A stretch of 64,000 bases of DNA from Sphingobium lactosutens DS20 (GTDB taxonomy: Bacteria; Pseudomonadota; Alphaproteobacteria; Sphingomonadales; Sphingomonadaceae): positions 1 through 64,000 of the forward strand of contig NZ_ATDP01000071.1 in assembly GCF_000445105.1 (NCBI RefSeq), in the 5' to 3' direction. The translations under genes and the position numbers were made by a program. The notes under the pieces were generated by a model. The model had not been told where the DNA came from and ran no database searches. It saw only the letters and a list, made by a program, of their open reading frames with translations. This document shows positions 55,551 through 64,000 of the stretch, in pieces (position 1 is the stretch's first letter; the number at the start of each line of letters is the position of its first letter).

Positions 55551-56171
55551 ATGAGCAAGCTGACGGTCGAGCAGGTGATGGAGCTTGCACCGGTCATTCC
55601 GGTGCTGGTGGTCGAGCGGGTCGAGGACGCGCTGCCGATTGCGCAGGCGCTGGTGAAGGGCGGCCTTCCCGCTTTGGAAGTCACGCTGCGCACGCCCGCG
55701 GCGCTGGACGTCATCCGGGCGATGGCGCAGGTGGAAGGCGCGGTGGTGGGCGCCGGCACCGTGCTCAACCCGGCGCAACTCGACGCGGCGATGGAGGCGG
55801 GCGCGCGCTTCATCGTCAGTCCCGGCCTGACCGAGCCGCTGGGCAAGGCGGCGATCGCGGCGGATGTGCCATTCCTGCCGGGCACCGCCACGGCCGGAGA
55901 CATTATGCGCGGCATGGACATGGGACTGTCGCATTTCAAATTCTTCCCCGCCGAAACGTCCGGTGGGTTGCCGGCACTCAAGGCCCTGGCCGCGCCGCTT
56001 CATACCGCCCGCTTCTGTCCGACCGGGGGAATCACGCCCCAAAGCGCGCCTGAATGGCTGGTGCAGCCCTTCATAAAATGCGTCGGCGGCAGCTGGGTCG
56101 TGCCCAAGGGACCGGTCGACCCGCTGGCGATCGAGGCGCTGGCGCGGGAGGCGGCGGCGCTGCCGCGCTGA
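55551..56171 (+). CDS. eda: 2-keto-3-deoxy-6-phosphogluconate aldolase
   Basis: Class I aldolase of 206 residues that splits KDPG into pyruvate and glyceraldehyde 3-phosphate. Glu in TLRTPAAL/E-region and the Schiff-base Lys in HFKFFPAE are visible, with the phosphate loop PTGGITPQSAPEW. The ATG at 55551 follows GGGAGAAATGAGA at the end of glk; another ATG two codons earlier overlaps the glk stop. Last gene of the Entner-Doudoroff operon. Confidence 0.96.
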   Translation: MSKLTVEQVMELAPVIPVLVVERVEDALPIAQALVKGGLPALEVTLRTPAALDVIRAMAQVEGAVVGAGTVLNPAQLDAAMEAGARFIVSPGLTEPLGKAAIAADVPFLPGTATAGDIMRGMDMGLSHFKFFPAETSGGLPALKALAAPLHTARFCPTGGITPQSAPEWLVQPFIKCVGGSWVVPKGPVDPLAIEALAREAAALPR

Positions 56172-56211
56172 GGCGGTTGCCATGGTGCGCGGCGCGCCCT
56201 AGATGCAGAGC

Positions 56212-56724
56212 ATGACACCCAGACGCCTGCTTGCTGCCCTCGCCCTGATGCTGTCGGGCTGCGCCAGCGCGCCGCAAAGCTATCCCTCGCTCGCCAAAAG
56301 GCCGATCGAAAGCGCGCCAGTGGCGGAGGTCGCGCCGCCGCCGACGCCGCAGCCCGCAGATGCTGCCCTGTCGGCTGAGATCGCCCGCTATGTCGAACAG
56401 GCCGACAGGGGCGCGTCGGCGTTCGACGCGGCTTATGCCAAGGCGGATCGTCTGGTCGGTGCGGCGCGCAATGCCGGCGTGTCGAGCGATGCCTGGGTCA
56501 GCGCGCAAGTCGCGATCAGCGCGCTCGAATCGGCGCGCAATGACAGCGTGTCGGCGCTCGCCAGCCTGGACACGCTCTATGTCCAGCAAAGCAACGCCGT
56601 GGCCGATGGGAAGGCCGCAGGCGGCGTTGAGGATATCGACGCGGCCCGCAGCGCCGCGCTGGCGCTGGTCGATCAGCAGAATGACCGGATCGTTGCGCTC
56701 AAGGCGCGCCTGCCGCAACCCTGA
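56212..56724 (+). CDS. Hypothetical outer-membrane lipoprotein
   Basis: Protein of 170 residues with a type II signal peptide and lipobox (LMLSGC, lipidated C17), then a proline-rich linker (PPPTPQP) and an Ala-rich, probably helical/coiled-coil domain with repeated heptad-like spacing. I do not recognise a named family. It lies 40 bases after eda, in the same direction, and convergent with the gamma-carbonic-anhydrase gene. An ATG three codons earlier is possible. Confidence 0.7.
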   Translation: MTPRRLLAALALMLSGCASAPQSYPSLAKRPIESAPVAEVAPPPTPQPADAALSAEIARYVEQADRGASAFDAAYAKADRLVGAARNAGVSSDAWVSAQVAISALESARNDSVSALASLDTLYVQQSNAVADGKAAGGVEDIDAARSAALALVDQQNDRIVALKARLPQP

Positions 56725-56728
56725 TCGC

Positions 56729-57307
56729 CTAATCCACGGCCGCCTTGACCGCGCCCTTGTGCGCCTTTCCATTATGAACATAATGATCGACGCCTTCGCG
56801 CATGTCGATCAGTGCTTCATCACTGAGATCACGCATATATTTGGCCGGGCGGCCCGCCCATAGCTGCCGGTGCCCCACTGTCTTGCCCGAGGTCAGCATC
56901 GCACCCGCCGCCAGCATGGCGTCGCTTTGCACCGTGCAGCCGCTCATGACGATCGCGCCCAGCCCGACAAAGGCGCGGTCCTCCAGCACGCAGCCATGCA
57001 CCATCGCCATATGGCCGATCAGCACATCATCGCCGATGATCGTGGGCCAGCCCTCAAGCGGCCGCCCGTCGGCCCGATCCCCCGCGCTGTCGCAATGCAG
57101 GACGGTTCCGTCCTGAATGTTCGTCCGCGCGCCGATCCGGATGCGGTTCACGTCCGCGCGGATGACACAATTATACCAGATGCTGGCATCCTCCCCGATT
57201 TCCACGTCCCCGATGATCCGGCAGCCGGGCGCGATAAAGGCGCTGGGATGGATGACCGGCGTCTTGCCGTTGAAGGGGATGATGCTGGTATCTGGATGTA
57301 TGGTCAT
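56729..57307 (-). CDS. Gamma-carbonic-anhydrase-like hexapeptide protein
   Basis: Left-handed beta-helix protein of 192 residues of the gamma-CA/PaaY/YrdA group. Hexapeptide turns (DVEIGEDASIWYNCVIRAD, VLIGHMAMVHGCVLEDRAFVGLGAIV) carry the metal-binding His residues (H-x-x-x-x-H pattern in GHMAMVHG). Such proteins have carbonic-anhydrase or thioesterase-like activities; none can be assigned here. The start lies one base beyond the hemB stop, so the two genes are probably co-transcribed. Confidence 0.88.
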   Translation of the reverse strand: MTIHPDTSIIPFNGKTPVIHPSAFIAPGCRIIGDVEIGEDASIWYNCVIRADVNRIRIGARTNIQDGTVLHCDSAGDRADGRPLEGWPTIIGDDVLIGHMAMVHGCVLEDRAFVGLGAIVMSGCTVQSDAMLAAGAMLTSGKTVGHRQLWAGRPAKYMRDLSDEALIDMREGVDHYVHNGKAHKGAVKAAVD

Positions 57308-57308
57308 G

Positions 57309-58304
57309 TCAGCTCTCCAGCAACCGCGCCGCGTGGAGCGCGTGGTAGGTCAGCACGCCCGAACAGCCCGCCCGTTTGAACGCCATCAGCGTTTCGAGGA
57401 TCAGCGCGTCACGATCGCCAGCACCCGCAGCGGCGGCATGTTCGATCATCGCATATTCGCCCGACACCTGATAGGCGAAGACCGGGACGGAGAACCGGTC
57501 TCGCACCCGCGCCACAATGTCGAGATAGGGTAGACCCGGTTTCACCATCACGCTGTCCGCGCCCTCGGCCAGGTCCAGCGCCACTTCACGCAGGGCCTCT
57601 TCGCCATTGGCGGGGTCCATCTGGTAGTTTTTCTTGTCGCCCTTGAGCAGCCCGCGCGATCCCACCGCGTCGCGGAACGGGCCGTAAAAGGCACTCGCAT
57701 ATTTGGCGGCATAGGCCATGATCTGGACATTGGCGTGGCCGGTTTCCTCCAGCGCCTCGCGGATCGCCCCTACCCGGCCATCCATCATGTCGCTGGGCGC
57801 GATGATGTCCGCGCCCGCCGCCGCCTGGTTCAATGACTGGCCGATCAGCACGTCCACCGTCGCGTCGTTGATGACATAGCCGGTGGGATCAAGCAGGCCG
57901 TCCTGTCCGTGGACGGTATAGGGGTCGAGCGCGACATCGGTCAGCACGCCGATGTCGGGCACGGCATCCTTGATCGCGCGGATGGCGCGGCACATGAGAT
58001 TGTCGGGATTGAGCGCTTCGGCGCCGTCATCGCTGCGCCGGTCCGCCTGGGTGTTGGGGAAAAGGGCGAGGCACGGGATGCCGGCATCGCGGGCTTCGCG
58101 GGCGCGCGCCACGATGCCGTCGACCGACCAGCGCGACACGCCGGGCAGCGCGGCGATCGGCTGTTCCACCCCATCCCCGTCCGTGACAAAGAGCGGCCAG
58201 ATGAAGTCGCTGGGGGAAAGGCGATTTTCCGCGTGCATCGCGCGGCTCCACGCCGTTGCGCGGGTGCGGCGCAGGCGCAGCGCCGGATAGGGGGCATAGG
58301 TCAT
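57309..58304 (-). CDS. hemB: Porphobilinogen synthase (delta-aminolevulinate dehydratase)
   Basis: Heme pathway enzyme of 331 residues that condenses two 5-aminolevulinates into porphobilinogen. The active-site Lys pair lies in MAYAAKYASAFYGPFRDA and MVKPGLPYLDI. The ATG at 58304 starts the family N terminus (MTYAPYPALRLRRTR); a longer frame from 58415 overlaps mtgA and is not favoured. Divergent from mtgA with a 91-base gap and followed by the gamma-carbonic-anhydrase gene. Confidence 0.95.
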   Translation of the reverse strand: MTYAPYPALRLRRTRATAWSRAMHAENRLSPSDFIWPLFVTDGDGVEQPIAALPGVSRWSVDGIVARAREARDAGIPCLALFPNTQADRRSDDGAEALNPDNLMCRAIRAIKDAVPDIGVLTDVALDPYTVHGQDGLLDPTGYVINDATVDVLIGQSLNQAAAGADIIAPSDMMDGRVGAIREALEETGHANVQIMAYAAKYASAFYGPFRDAVGSRGLLKGDKKNYQMDPANGEEALREVALDLAEGADSVMVKPGLPYLDIVARVRDRFSVPVFAYQVSGEYAMIEHAAAAGAGDRDALILETLMAFKRAGCSGVLTYHALHAARLLES

Positions 58305-58395
58305 GGCCAGGGTGTAGGCGTGGGCGCGGGGACGATCAAGCATGGCCGCGCGCCTTGCACTTGAAGCGTGCGAAGGGCGCGCTAACGATAGGGGC

Positions 58396-59094
58396 ATGAC
58401 CGCCAAGCCTGCCACCGCCCGTTACCGCCGATCCCGCTGGATCACCATCCCCCTGCGGATCATGCTGGGCTTCGTCCTGCTCTCTTTGCTGCTGGTGACG
58501 ATCTATCGCTTCGTGCCGCCGCCGGTCACGATGACGATGCTGCTCGACCCCAAGGGCATCACCAAGGACTGGACGAGCCTGGACGAGATCGACCCCGACA
58601 TGGCGCGCGCCGCGATCGCGGCGGAGGATGGCAAATTCTGTAGCCATCACGGCTTCGACGTCGACGCCATCGCCAAGGCGGCGATGCACAATGCCAGCGG
58701 CGGTCGCATTCGCGGCGGATCGACGATCAGCCAGCAAACGGCGAAAAATGTGTTCCTGTGGCAAGGGGGCGGCTTCGTCCGCAAGGGGCTGGAGGCCTGG
58801 TTCACCGTGCTGATCGAGGCGATCTGGGGCAAGCGGCGGATCATGGAGGTGTATCTGAACGTCGCGGAAACGGGCATCGGCACCTATGGGGTGCAGGCCG
58901 GAGCGATCCGCTATTTCCGCCATGGCGCCGATCGGCTGAGCCGCGCGGAAGCGGCGCGGATCGCGGCGGTGCTGCCCTTGCCCAAGAAGCGCGCGGCGGT
59001 GGCGCCAAGCGGCTTCACCCGGCGCTACGGCAACACGATCGCCGCGCGAATCGGCGTGGTGCAACGCGAAGGGCTGGACCGGTGCGTCCGGTAG
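58396..59094 (+). CDS. mtgA: Monofunctional biosynthetic peptidoglycan transglycosylase
   Basis: GT51 glycosyltransferase of 232 residues that polymerises lipid II into glycan strands at the inner membrane. A single N-terminal membrane segment (about 16-38) precedes the catalytic domain with E77 in AAEDGKFCSHHG and the GGSTISQQTAKN motif (107-118). The ATG at 58396 is the start that gives a normal MtgA N terminus. No penicillin-binding transpeptidase domain follows. Confidence 0.93.
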   Translation: MTAKPATARYRRSRWITIPLRIMLGFVLLSLLLVTIYRFVPPPVTMTMLLDPKGITKDWTSLDEIDPDMARAAIAAEDGKFCSHHGFDVDAIAKAAMHNASGGRIRGGSTISQQTAKNVFLWQGGGFVRKGLEAWFTVLIEAIWGKRRIMEVYLNVAETGIGTYGVQAGAIRYFRHGADRLSRAEAARIAAVLPLPKKRAAVAPSGFTRRYGNTIAARIGVVQREGLDRCVR

Positions 59095-59353
59095 CAGGAT
59101 CGACCTGTCAAAGTTCACAGTGTGGTCGGGGGTTTTGAGGCCCGAAGCGCCCAAGAGGCGGCTGCGAAGCGGCACCGAAGCGACCGGCAGGCGACAGCAG
59201 CAGAAGGCGCTTTTTGCCCCCGCTGACAGGGGTAAAAGTCATCGCGGGATGGCGCATCCGACAGGATAGATCGCAAAATCTCCTACATTTCCAGCGAATA
59301 GGAAAAGGGAGCGGATTCCGTGCGAACGGCCGGGTCGGATGGGCAAAGAAAAA

Positions 59354-59386
59354 GGGCGGAGATTTCTCCCCGCCCCTGTCTTTTTT
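59354..59386. terminator. Bidirectional terminator between mtgA and the TonB receptor
   Basis: A GC-rich hairpin (arm GGGCGGAGA, partner TCTCCCCGCCC with two unpaired bases) is followed by CTGTCTTTTTT on the plus strand and TTTTTCTTT on the minus strand, so it can end transcription from both the mtgA and the receptor genes, which converge here. Confidence 0.7.
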
Positions 59387-59400
59387 AGTGTTTTGATCGA

Positions 59401-61874
59401 TCAGAAAGCGACGACCAGCGAGCCGCTGATGGCGCGCGGGGCGCCATAGTTGACGAAGGTGCTGGACGCCGTCGTCAGGCCGCCGCTGAACGAACCGATG
59501 TAGAATTTATCAAACAGGTTCGACACGTTGAACTGAACAAAGGACTTTTCCAGACCCAGGTTCGCCAGATTGTAGCGCAGGTCGAGATCGACGACCGTGT
59601 AGCCAGCGACCTTGAACGTGTTGATATCATTCAGGTAGCGCGAACCGGTGCGCTTGATCTGGGCGCCAAGGTCCACCGGACCCAGCGTGCCCTGGATACG
59701 GCCGCCGACCAGATAGGACGGGGCGCCGCGTTCACGATTGCCCTTGGTCGCGGCGAAGGTGTCCACACCGGTCTGAACGTCCGAACCGATTTCCGATTCG
59801 ATCCACGAACCGAATGCGTAGACCAGCAGGCCAGGGGCGGACGGACCGACACATTGGCGTCGATGCCGTATTTCTTCACGCCACCCAGATTGGTGTCGAT
59901 CGAGCAATCGCATTCGATGCTGTAGGCCGACGCAATGCGGTTCTTATACTTGGCATACCAGCCGCTGATGGCCGCCTGCACGATGTTGTTCTGATAACGC
60001 AGGGCGAGGTCGAAGCTGTCCGACGTTTCTGCAACCGGCTTCGACGCGGCATTTTCGGCCGGCAGATAAATCGAGTTGTAGAGGGTGTCGGTGCCGGGAA
60101 CCGAGATGTTCGCGGCATAGCTGCCCGCGATGCTGACTTCCGGCGTGATCTTGAAGATCGCACCGACGTTCGGCAGCAGCTTGTCATATTTGTAGGTGCG
60201 CGACTGCGGCGCGGCAAAGGTGGGGTTGGCCGCAGCATAGGCCGCCACATCGCCACCAGCGACGCAGTTGACGTTGCCATTGGGCGCCGAGGTAAAGCAA
60301 TATTGGTTCAGCTCACGCTTGAAGAAGGGCGCACGGACACCAAGGTTGACGGTCAGAAGGTCGTCGAAGAAGGTGCCGCGATATTCGCCCGCGACCTGGT
60401 TCAGCGTCGCATAGGATTTGCGGTCACGCTTTTGCAGGACATTGCCGTCGGCATCGGTCAGCGGATCATTGACCGGGAAGACGTCGGTCGGCTCACCGTT
60501 GAACAGCACGCGCGCGCCTTCGCCGGTCTGACGGTGACGGGCACGGTCGAAGCTGTAGGAGAGGCGGACGCGATTATTGTCGTCAATCTCGTAGGAGAGG
60601 TTGGCGATCGCGACATAGCGCTTCGTCTGCGTCTGGCTGGGGTTGTTGATGAGGACGCGGTCCGATTCCGCCGGATCGATGCGGCCGTTGCCGTTGGCGT
60701 CGACGCCGAGCGTGCCGTCACCGTTCAGATCCCGGCCGAAATAGGCGCTGCCGTTGAAATAACCGGTCAGGGCGTCCGTGCCCGAATAGAAGGGCGCTTC
60801 ATAAGCAGACGTCGTGCCGCCACCATTCGCCTTCACATATTGATAGGCTGCGTCCGCCGAGAAGATCAGGCGATCCGTCAGGGTCAGACGCGTGCTGAGA
60901 CGCGCGTTGCCGGTGTTGGACGGATTGTAGCGACGTTCGAACTGCGTGCCGCAACTGTTGGTCTGATCCGCGATCGCCGGATTGGCTTCGGTGTTGATTT
61001 CGCACGGAATGCCGCCCGAGACATTGTAGAAGCGCGCGCTCTTGTCGCCGCTGAACGCCGCAGCCGAGGCAGGCGAACCGCCGAAATTGTTACGGTTGAC
61101 GTTATAGTGGCCGGCAAGCGAGATGAAGTCGCCGTTCGAACCGATATCCTGCCAAATCTTGCCGTTATACTGAGCCTTTTCGATCTTGCCATAATCGGCG
61201 AAGCTCGCCTTGTTATACGCGCGCGAGGCGGACACCCATGCCTTGGTGCCATGGCCAGTGAAATCGCCGGTCTGGATCATGCCGAAGACGCGATGGAAAG
61301 GACGATCGCCAGAGCCATCGGCAACGATGTTACCGTAGCTGACGCTGCCCATCGCGCCGAAGTCATCCTTGGGCACCATGGTGTTGATGTTGACGGTGCC
61401 GCCAACCGCAGCGGCGGTCGGGCTGTCGACATCGGTCGCGCCGAGATTGACGTTGATGCTTTCGACGATTTCGGGGTCAACCTGCTGGTTGGTGTAGATC
61501 GCATAGTTGCCCGAATCGTTCAGCGGAATACCGTCAAGGATCTGCGCGATACGGTCCGAGTTGAAGCCGCGAATGGTGAAGTTGCCGCCCGAGGAGCCCC
61601 AGGGGTCGTTGTTGGTGAAGCTGACGCCTGGCACCAGGTTGATGATTTCGTTGACCGACTGGCCGGGGCGCTGACGTTCGATGATTTCCTGCGTCAGGAC
61701 GACTTTCGCCTTGGGCGAGTCGGGGATCTTCACGCCGCCGACACCCTGGTCGACGGTCGCGCCGGTAACGACGATCGTATCTTCGAAATCCTGCGAACCG
61801 GTCGACTGCGCGAACGCAGCGCCAGGAATGGCCACGGCGAGAACCGCCGCGCTGCCCATGAGAAACTGTTTCAT
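59401..61874 (-). pseudogene. TonB-dependent receptor with a one-base frameshift
   Basis: The gene starts at an ATG with a signal peptide (MKQFLMGSAAVLAVAIPGAAFAQ), plug domain (TIVVTGATVDQGVGGVKIPD; QRPGQSVNEIINLVPGVSF; AAAVGGTVNIN) and a barrel ending in LVVAF. The frame breaks near 59830-59840: VSVRP in one frame must continue as APGLLVYAFG in the next, as if one G of a GGCCCC run were lost. Repaired, the protein would be about 824 residues, a normal size. Either a sequencing error in a GC run or a real lesion; the rest is intact. The downstream partner is the terminator at 59354. Confidence 0.85.
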
Positions 61875-61984
61875 TTGACCCTTGTCCCTTTGCAAGAGTG
61901 GCGTCCGCCACGCTTCAAACTGCTTTGCTCTCTCAAGCTGACGCCGCTCTTTACGGCTTCTGGCGTCGCCCCTGTGATGCTCCT

Positions 61985-62002
61985 TTTGCAGTTTTGTTAC
62001 AG
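61985..62002 (-). promoter_or_regulatory. Pho-box-like sequence upstream of the TonB receptor
   Basis: Read on the minus strand, CTGTAACAAAACTGCAAA shows two heptamer-like units with 4-base spacing (CTGTAAC and CTGCAAA), about 110 bases before the receptor start. Each unit agrees with the CTGTCAT consensus at five and four positions, so the match is loose. Confidence 0.25.
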
Positions 62003-62183
62003 CGCATCATCAGGATTGTCACAATCCCCCTGCCGCCCGCCCGGACTGGGTCAGCGGCATCGCTCCTATTGCGCCAATATATTGAAATTTAGTGACATTA
62101 TGGGAACTGAGAGCAGTATCAGGCGTATGATGCAATTTTGCAACGCAGCGGAATTATTTGTGCGAGGGCGAAGCGAAATGAGA

Positions 62184-62209
62184 AAAGCCGGCAATCGCTT
62201 GCCGGCTTT
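62184..62209 (-). terminator. clpX terminator
   Basis: An 11-base perfect stem (AAAGCCGGCAA / TTGCCGGCTTT) with a 4-base loop (TCGC) lies 35 bases past the clpX stop. On the minus strand it is followed by a T-rich stretch (TTTTCTCATTTC), giving a good intrinsic terminator for clpX. Confidence 0.82.
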
Positions 62210-62243
62210 CCGTAAATTTATGGCTTATCAGCGCTGAGGGCGA

Positions 62244-63512
62244 TCAGGCGGCGTCGTCGGCCCGCTTCTTCGTTTCGCTGAAGACACGAATCGGCTCCTT
62301 GGTGCCGGCCACCACATCCTTGTCCACCACGACCTCGCCCACGCCTTCCATCGAAGGCAGGTCGAACATCGTGTCGAGCAGGATCGCTTCTAAGATCGAG
62401 CGGAGGCCGCGCGCGCCGGTCTTGCGCTCGATCGCCTTCTTCGCGATCGCGGTCAGCGCATCATCGGTGAAGCTGAGTTCGACATTTTCCATGTCGAACA
62501 GCTTGGCATATTGCTTCACCAGCGCGTTCTTGGGCTCGACCAGGATCTTGACCAGAGCGGACACGTCGAGGTCTTCCAGCGTCGCGATGACGGGCAGGCG
62601 GCCGACAAATTCGGGGATCAGGCCGAATTTGAGCAGATCCTCCGGCTCGCTCTGGCGCAGCAATTCGCCGGTCTTGCGCTCCTCGGGCGCGGCGACATGC
62701 GCGCCGAAGCCGATCGACTTGGCTTCCAGACGATCGCCGATGATCTTTTCGAGGCCGGCAAAGGCGCCGCCGCAGATGAACAGGATGTTGGTCGTATCGA
62801 CCTGGAGAAACTCCTGCTGCGGATGCTTGCGGCCACCCTGGGGCGGGACGCTGGCGGTGGTGCCTTCCATCAGCTTGAGCAGCGCCTGCTGCACGCCCTC
62901 GCCCGACACGTCGCGCGTGATCGAGGGGTTTTCGGCCTTGCGGCTGATCTTGTCGATCTCGTCGATATAGACGATGCCGCGCTGCGCCTTTTCGACATTA
63001 TAGTCGGACGCCTGGAGCAGTTTTAGGATGATATTTTCCACATCCTCGCCGACATAGCCCGCTTCGGTCAGCGTCGTCGCGTCCGCCATGGTGAAGGGCA
63101 CGTCGAACGTCTTGGCGAGCGTCTGCGCCAGCAAGGTCTTGCCGCAGCCGGTGGGGCCGACGAGGAGGATATTGGACTTGGCAAGCTCCACCTCGCCCGG
63201 CTTGGAGCCGTGATTGAGGCGCTTATAGTGGTTGTGGACCGCGACCGAGAGGACGCGCTTCGCGCGGCTCTGGCCGATCACATAGTCGTCGAGCACATCG
63301 CAGATTTCCTGCGGGGTCGGAACGCCGCCATCCTTCTTGCCGACAAGACCGCCCTTGGTCTCTTCGCGGATGATGTCGTTGCACAATTCCACGCATTCGT
63401 CGCAGATGAAAACGGTCGGCCCGGCAATCAGCTTGCGCACTTCATGCTGCGATTTGCCGCAGAAGGAGCAGTAGAGCGTGCTTTTCGAGTCCGAACCGGT
63501 AAGCTTAGTCAT
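62244..63512 (-). CDS. clpX: ATP-dependent Clp protease ATP-binding subunit ClpX
   Basis: AAA+ unfoldase of 422 residues that delivers substrates to ClpP. The N-terminal zinc domain has C15, C18, C37 and C40 (CSFC and CDEC). The ATPase has Walker A GPTGCGKT (119-126), Walker [11 protein letters not shown] and the pore loop region GYVGEDVE. Downstream of clpP in the same direction, 141 bases apart, as in most alphaproteobacteria. Confidence 0.97.
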   Translation of the reverse strand: MTKLTGSDSKSTLYCSFCGKSQHEVRKLIAGPTVFICDECVELCNDIIREETKGGLVGKKDGGVPTPQEICDVLDDYVIGQSRAKRVLSVAVHNHYKRLNHGSKPGEVELAKSNILLVGPTGCGKTLLAQTLAKTFDVPFTMADATTLTEAGYVGEDVENIILKLLQASDYNVEKAQRGIVYIDEIDKISRKAENPSITRDVSGEGVQQALLKLMEGTTASVPPQGGRKHPQQEFLQVDTTNILFICGGAFAGLEKIIGDRLEAKSIGFGAHVAAPEERKTGELLRQSEPEDLLKFGLIPEFVGRLPVIATLEDLDVSALVKILVEPKNALVKQYAKLFDMENVELSFTDDALTAIAKKAIERKTGARGLRSILEAILLDTMFDLPSMEGVGEVVVDKDVVAGTKEPIRVFSETKKRADDAA

Positions 63513-63653
63513 TCGCCATTCTCTCTATCCCCCCCGGAAGTTAATCACCAGATCCGCGCCGGCGGGGGATTTTTCTGGTCCAAAGGCCTTTCTAGCCCGC
63601 GGCACGTCCGTTTCACAAGGGGGGAAAGTGACGCACCGCGGTAAAGATAGTCT

Positions 63654-64000
63654 TTAGGCCTCGTTGGGGTCCGCCATTTGCGGGCGGCGATCAAACACCT
63701 CATCGACGAGGCCAAAAGCCTTGGCCTCGTCCGCTTCGAGGAAGGTGTCGCGGTCCATCGCCTTCTCGACCTCTTCCAGCGACCGTCCGGTATATTTGAC
63801 ATAAAGATCGTTGAGGCGGCGGCGGATGCGCAGGATTTCCTTGGCCTGGATCTCGATGTCCGAGGCCATGCCCTGCGCGCCGCCGGAAGGCTGGTGCACC
63901 ATGATGCGCGCGTTGCTGAGCGCGATGCGCTTGCCCGGTTCGCCGGCGGCGAGCAGGAAGCTGCCCATGGATGCGGCCTGGCCGATGCAGACCGTGCCGA
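63654..64000 (-). CDS. clpP: ATP-dependent Clp protease proteolytic subunit ClpP (3' part)
   Basis: The window holds the C-terminal 115 or so residues; the start lies beyond 64000. The catalytic Ser is visible in the last bases (GQAASMGS), the His is in [11 protein letters not shown], and the Asp region is [21 protein letters not shown]. The order clpP then clpX is conserved. Partial only because the window ends. Confidence 0.96.
   Translation of the reverse strand, partial: GTVCIGQAASMGSFLLAAGEPGKRIALSNARIMVHQPSGGAQGMASDIEIQAKEILRIRRRLNDLYVKYTGRSLEEVEKAMDRDTFLEADEAKAFGLVDEVFDRRPQMADPNEA

Noticed and set aside
59814..62237. Very long open frame (807 codons) on the plus strand opposite the TonB receptor
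   Set aside because: It is the antisense shadow of the receptor gene. The GC-rich third positions of the minus-strand gene create it; there is no domain, start signal or plausible product.

Overview
The window looks like a high-GC alphaproteobacterial genome, most likely a sphingomonad (Sphingobium/Sphingomonas/Novosphingobium type). The basis is the zwf-edd-glk-eda Entner-Doudoroff block, the TonB-dependent receptors, and the mix of putidaredoxin-type ferredoxin, Rieske dioxygenase and meta-cleavage genes familiar from aromatic-degrading sphingomonads. It divides into an accessory part (1 to about 50.1 kb) and a core chromosomal part (about 50.4 to 64 kb). The join is marked by an intact tRNA-Leu, the broken 5' half of a second tRNA-Leu, and a decayed serine recombinase.

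Region 1 (1-10.2 kb): an IS21-family element (istA/istB) starts at the first base and has cut paaZ. To its right lies a phenylacetyl-CoA (paa) cluster: paaG on the minus strand, then paaI-paaJ-paaABCDE and a TetR-type paaR-like regulator on the plus strand. paaZ keeps only about 246 N-terminal residues here, and paaF, paaH and paaK are not in the window. Region 2 (11.1-15.4 kb) holds a Zn alcohol dehydrogenase, a coniferyl-aldehyde-type dehydrogenase, an OmpW-like channel and an AraC regulator: an aryl alcohol to aldehyde to acid module.

Region 3 (15.4-31.9 kb) is a second aromatic cluster. One minus-strand operon encodes Rieske dioxygenase alpha and beta, a diol dehydrogenase-like SDR, an adrenodoxin-type ferredoxin, a feruloyl-CoA-synthetase-like ligase and a ferredoxin reductase. 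A second minus-strand operon encodes a meta-cleavage hydrolase, a BphC-type extradiol dioxygenase, the hydratase/acetaldehyde dehydrogenase/aldolase trio, a nitronate-monooxygenase-like protein and a thioesterase. A TetR gene sits between them and a TonB receptor diverges from the dioxygenase genes. Four copies of an ATAC-N6-GTAT palindrome (14479, 21444, 28203, 28428) tie these promoters, and the AraC gene at 14511, into one predicted regulon.

Region 4 (31.9-49.7 kb) is a patchwork: IS481, IS110 and serine-recombinase remnants; a truncated GST and a truncated TetR; and several divergent regulator/enzyme pairs (LysR with hydrolase and EamA exporter, HxlR with azoreductase, TetR with NmrA-type reductase, AraC with DoxX, TetR with two alpha/beta hydrolases, AraC with SDR), several of which have visible palindromic operators.

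Region 5 (50.4-64 kb) is housekeeping: a flavodoxin-fold oxidoreductase, zwf-edd-glk-eda, a lipoprotein, a gamma-carbonic-anhydrase-like protein, hemB, mtgA, a TonB receptor interrupted by a one-base frameshift, clpX and the 3' part of clpP, which runs off the window.
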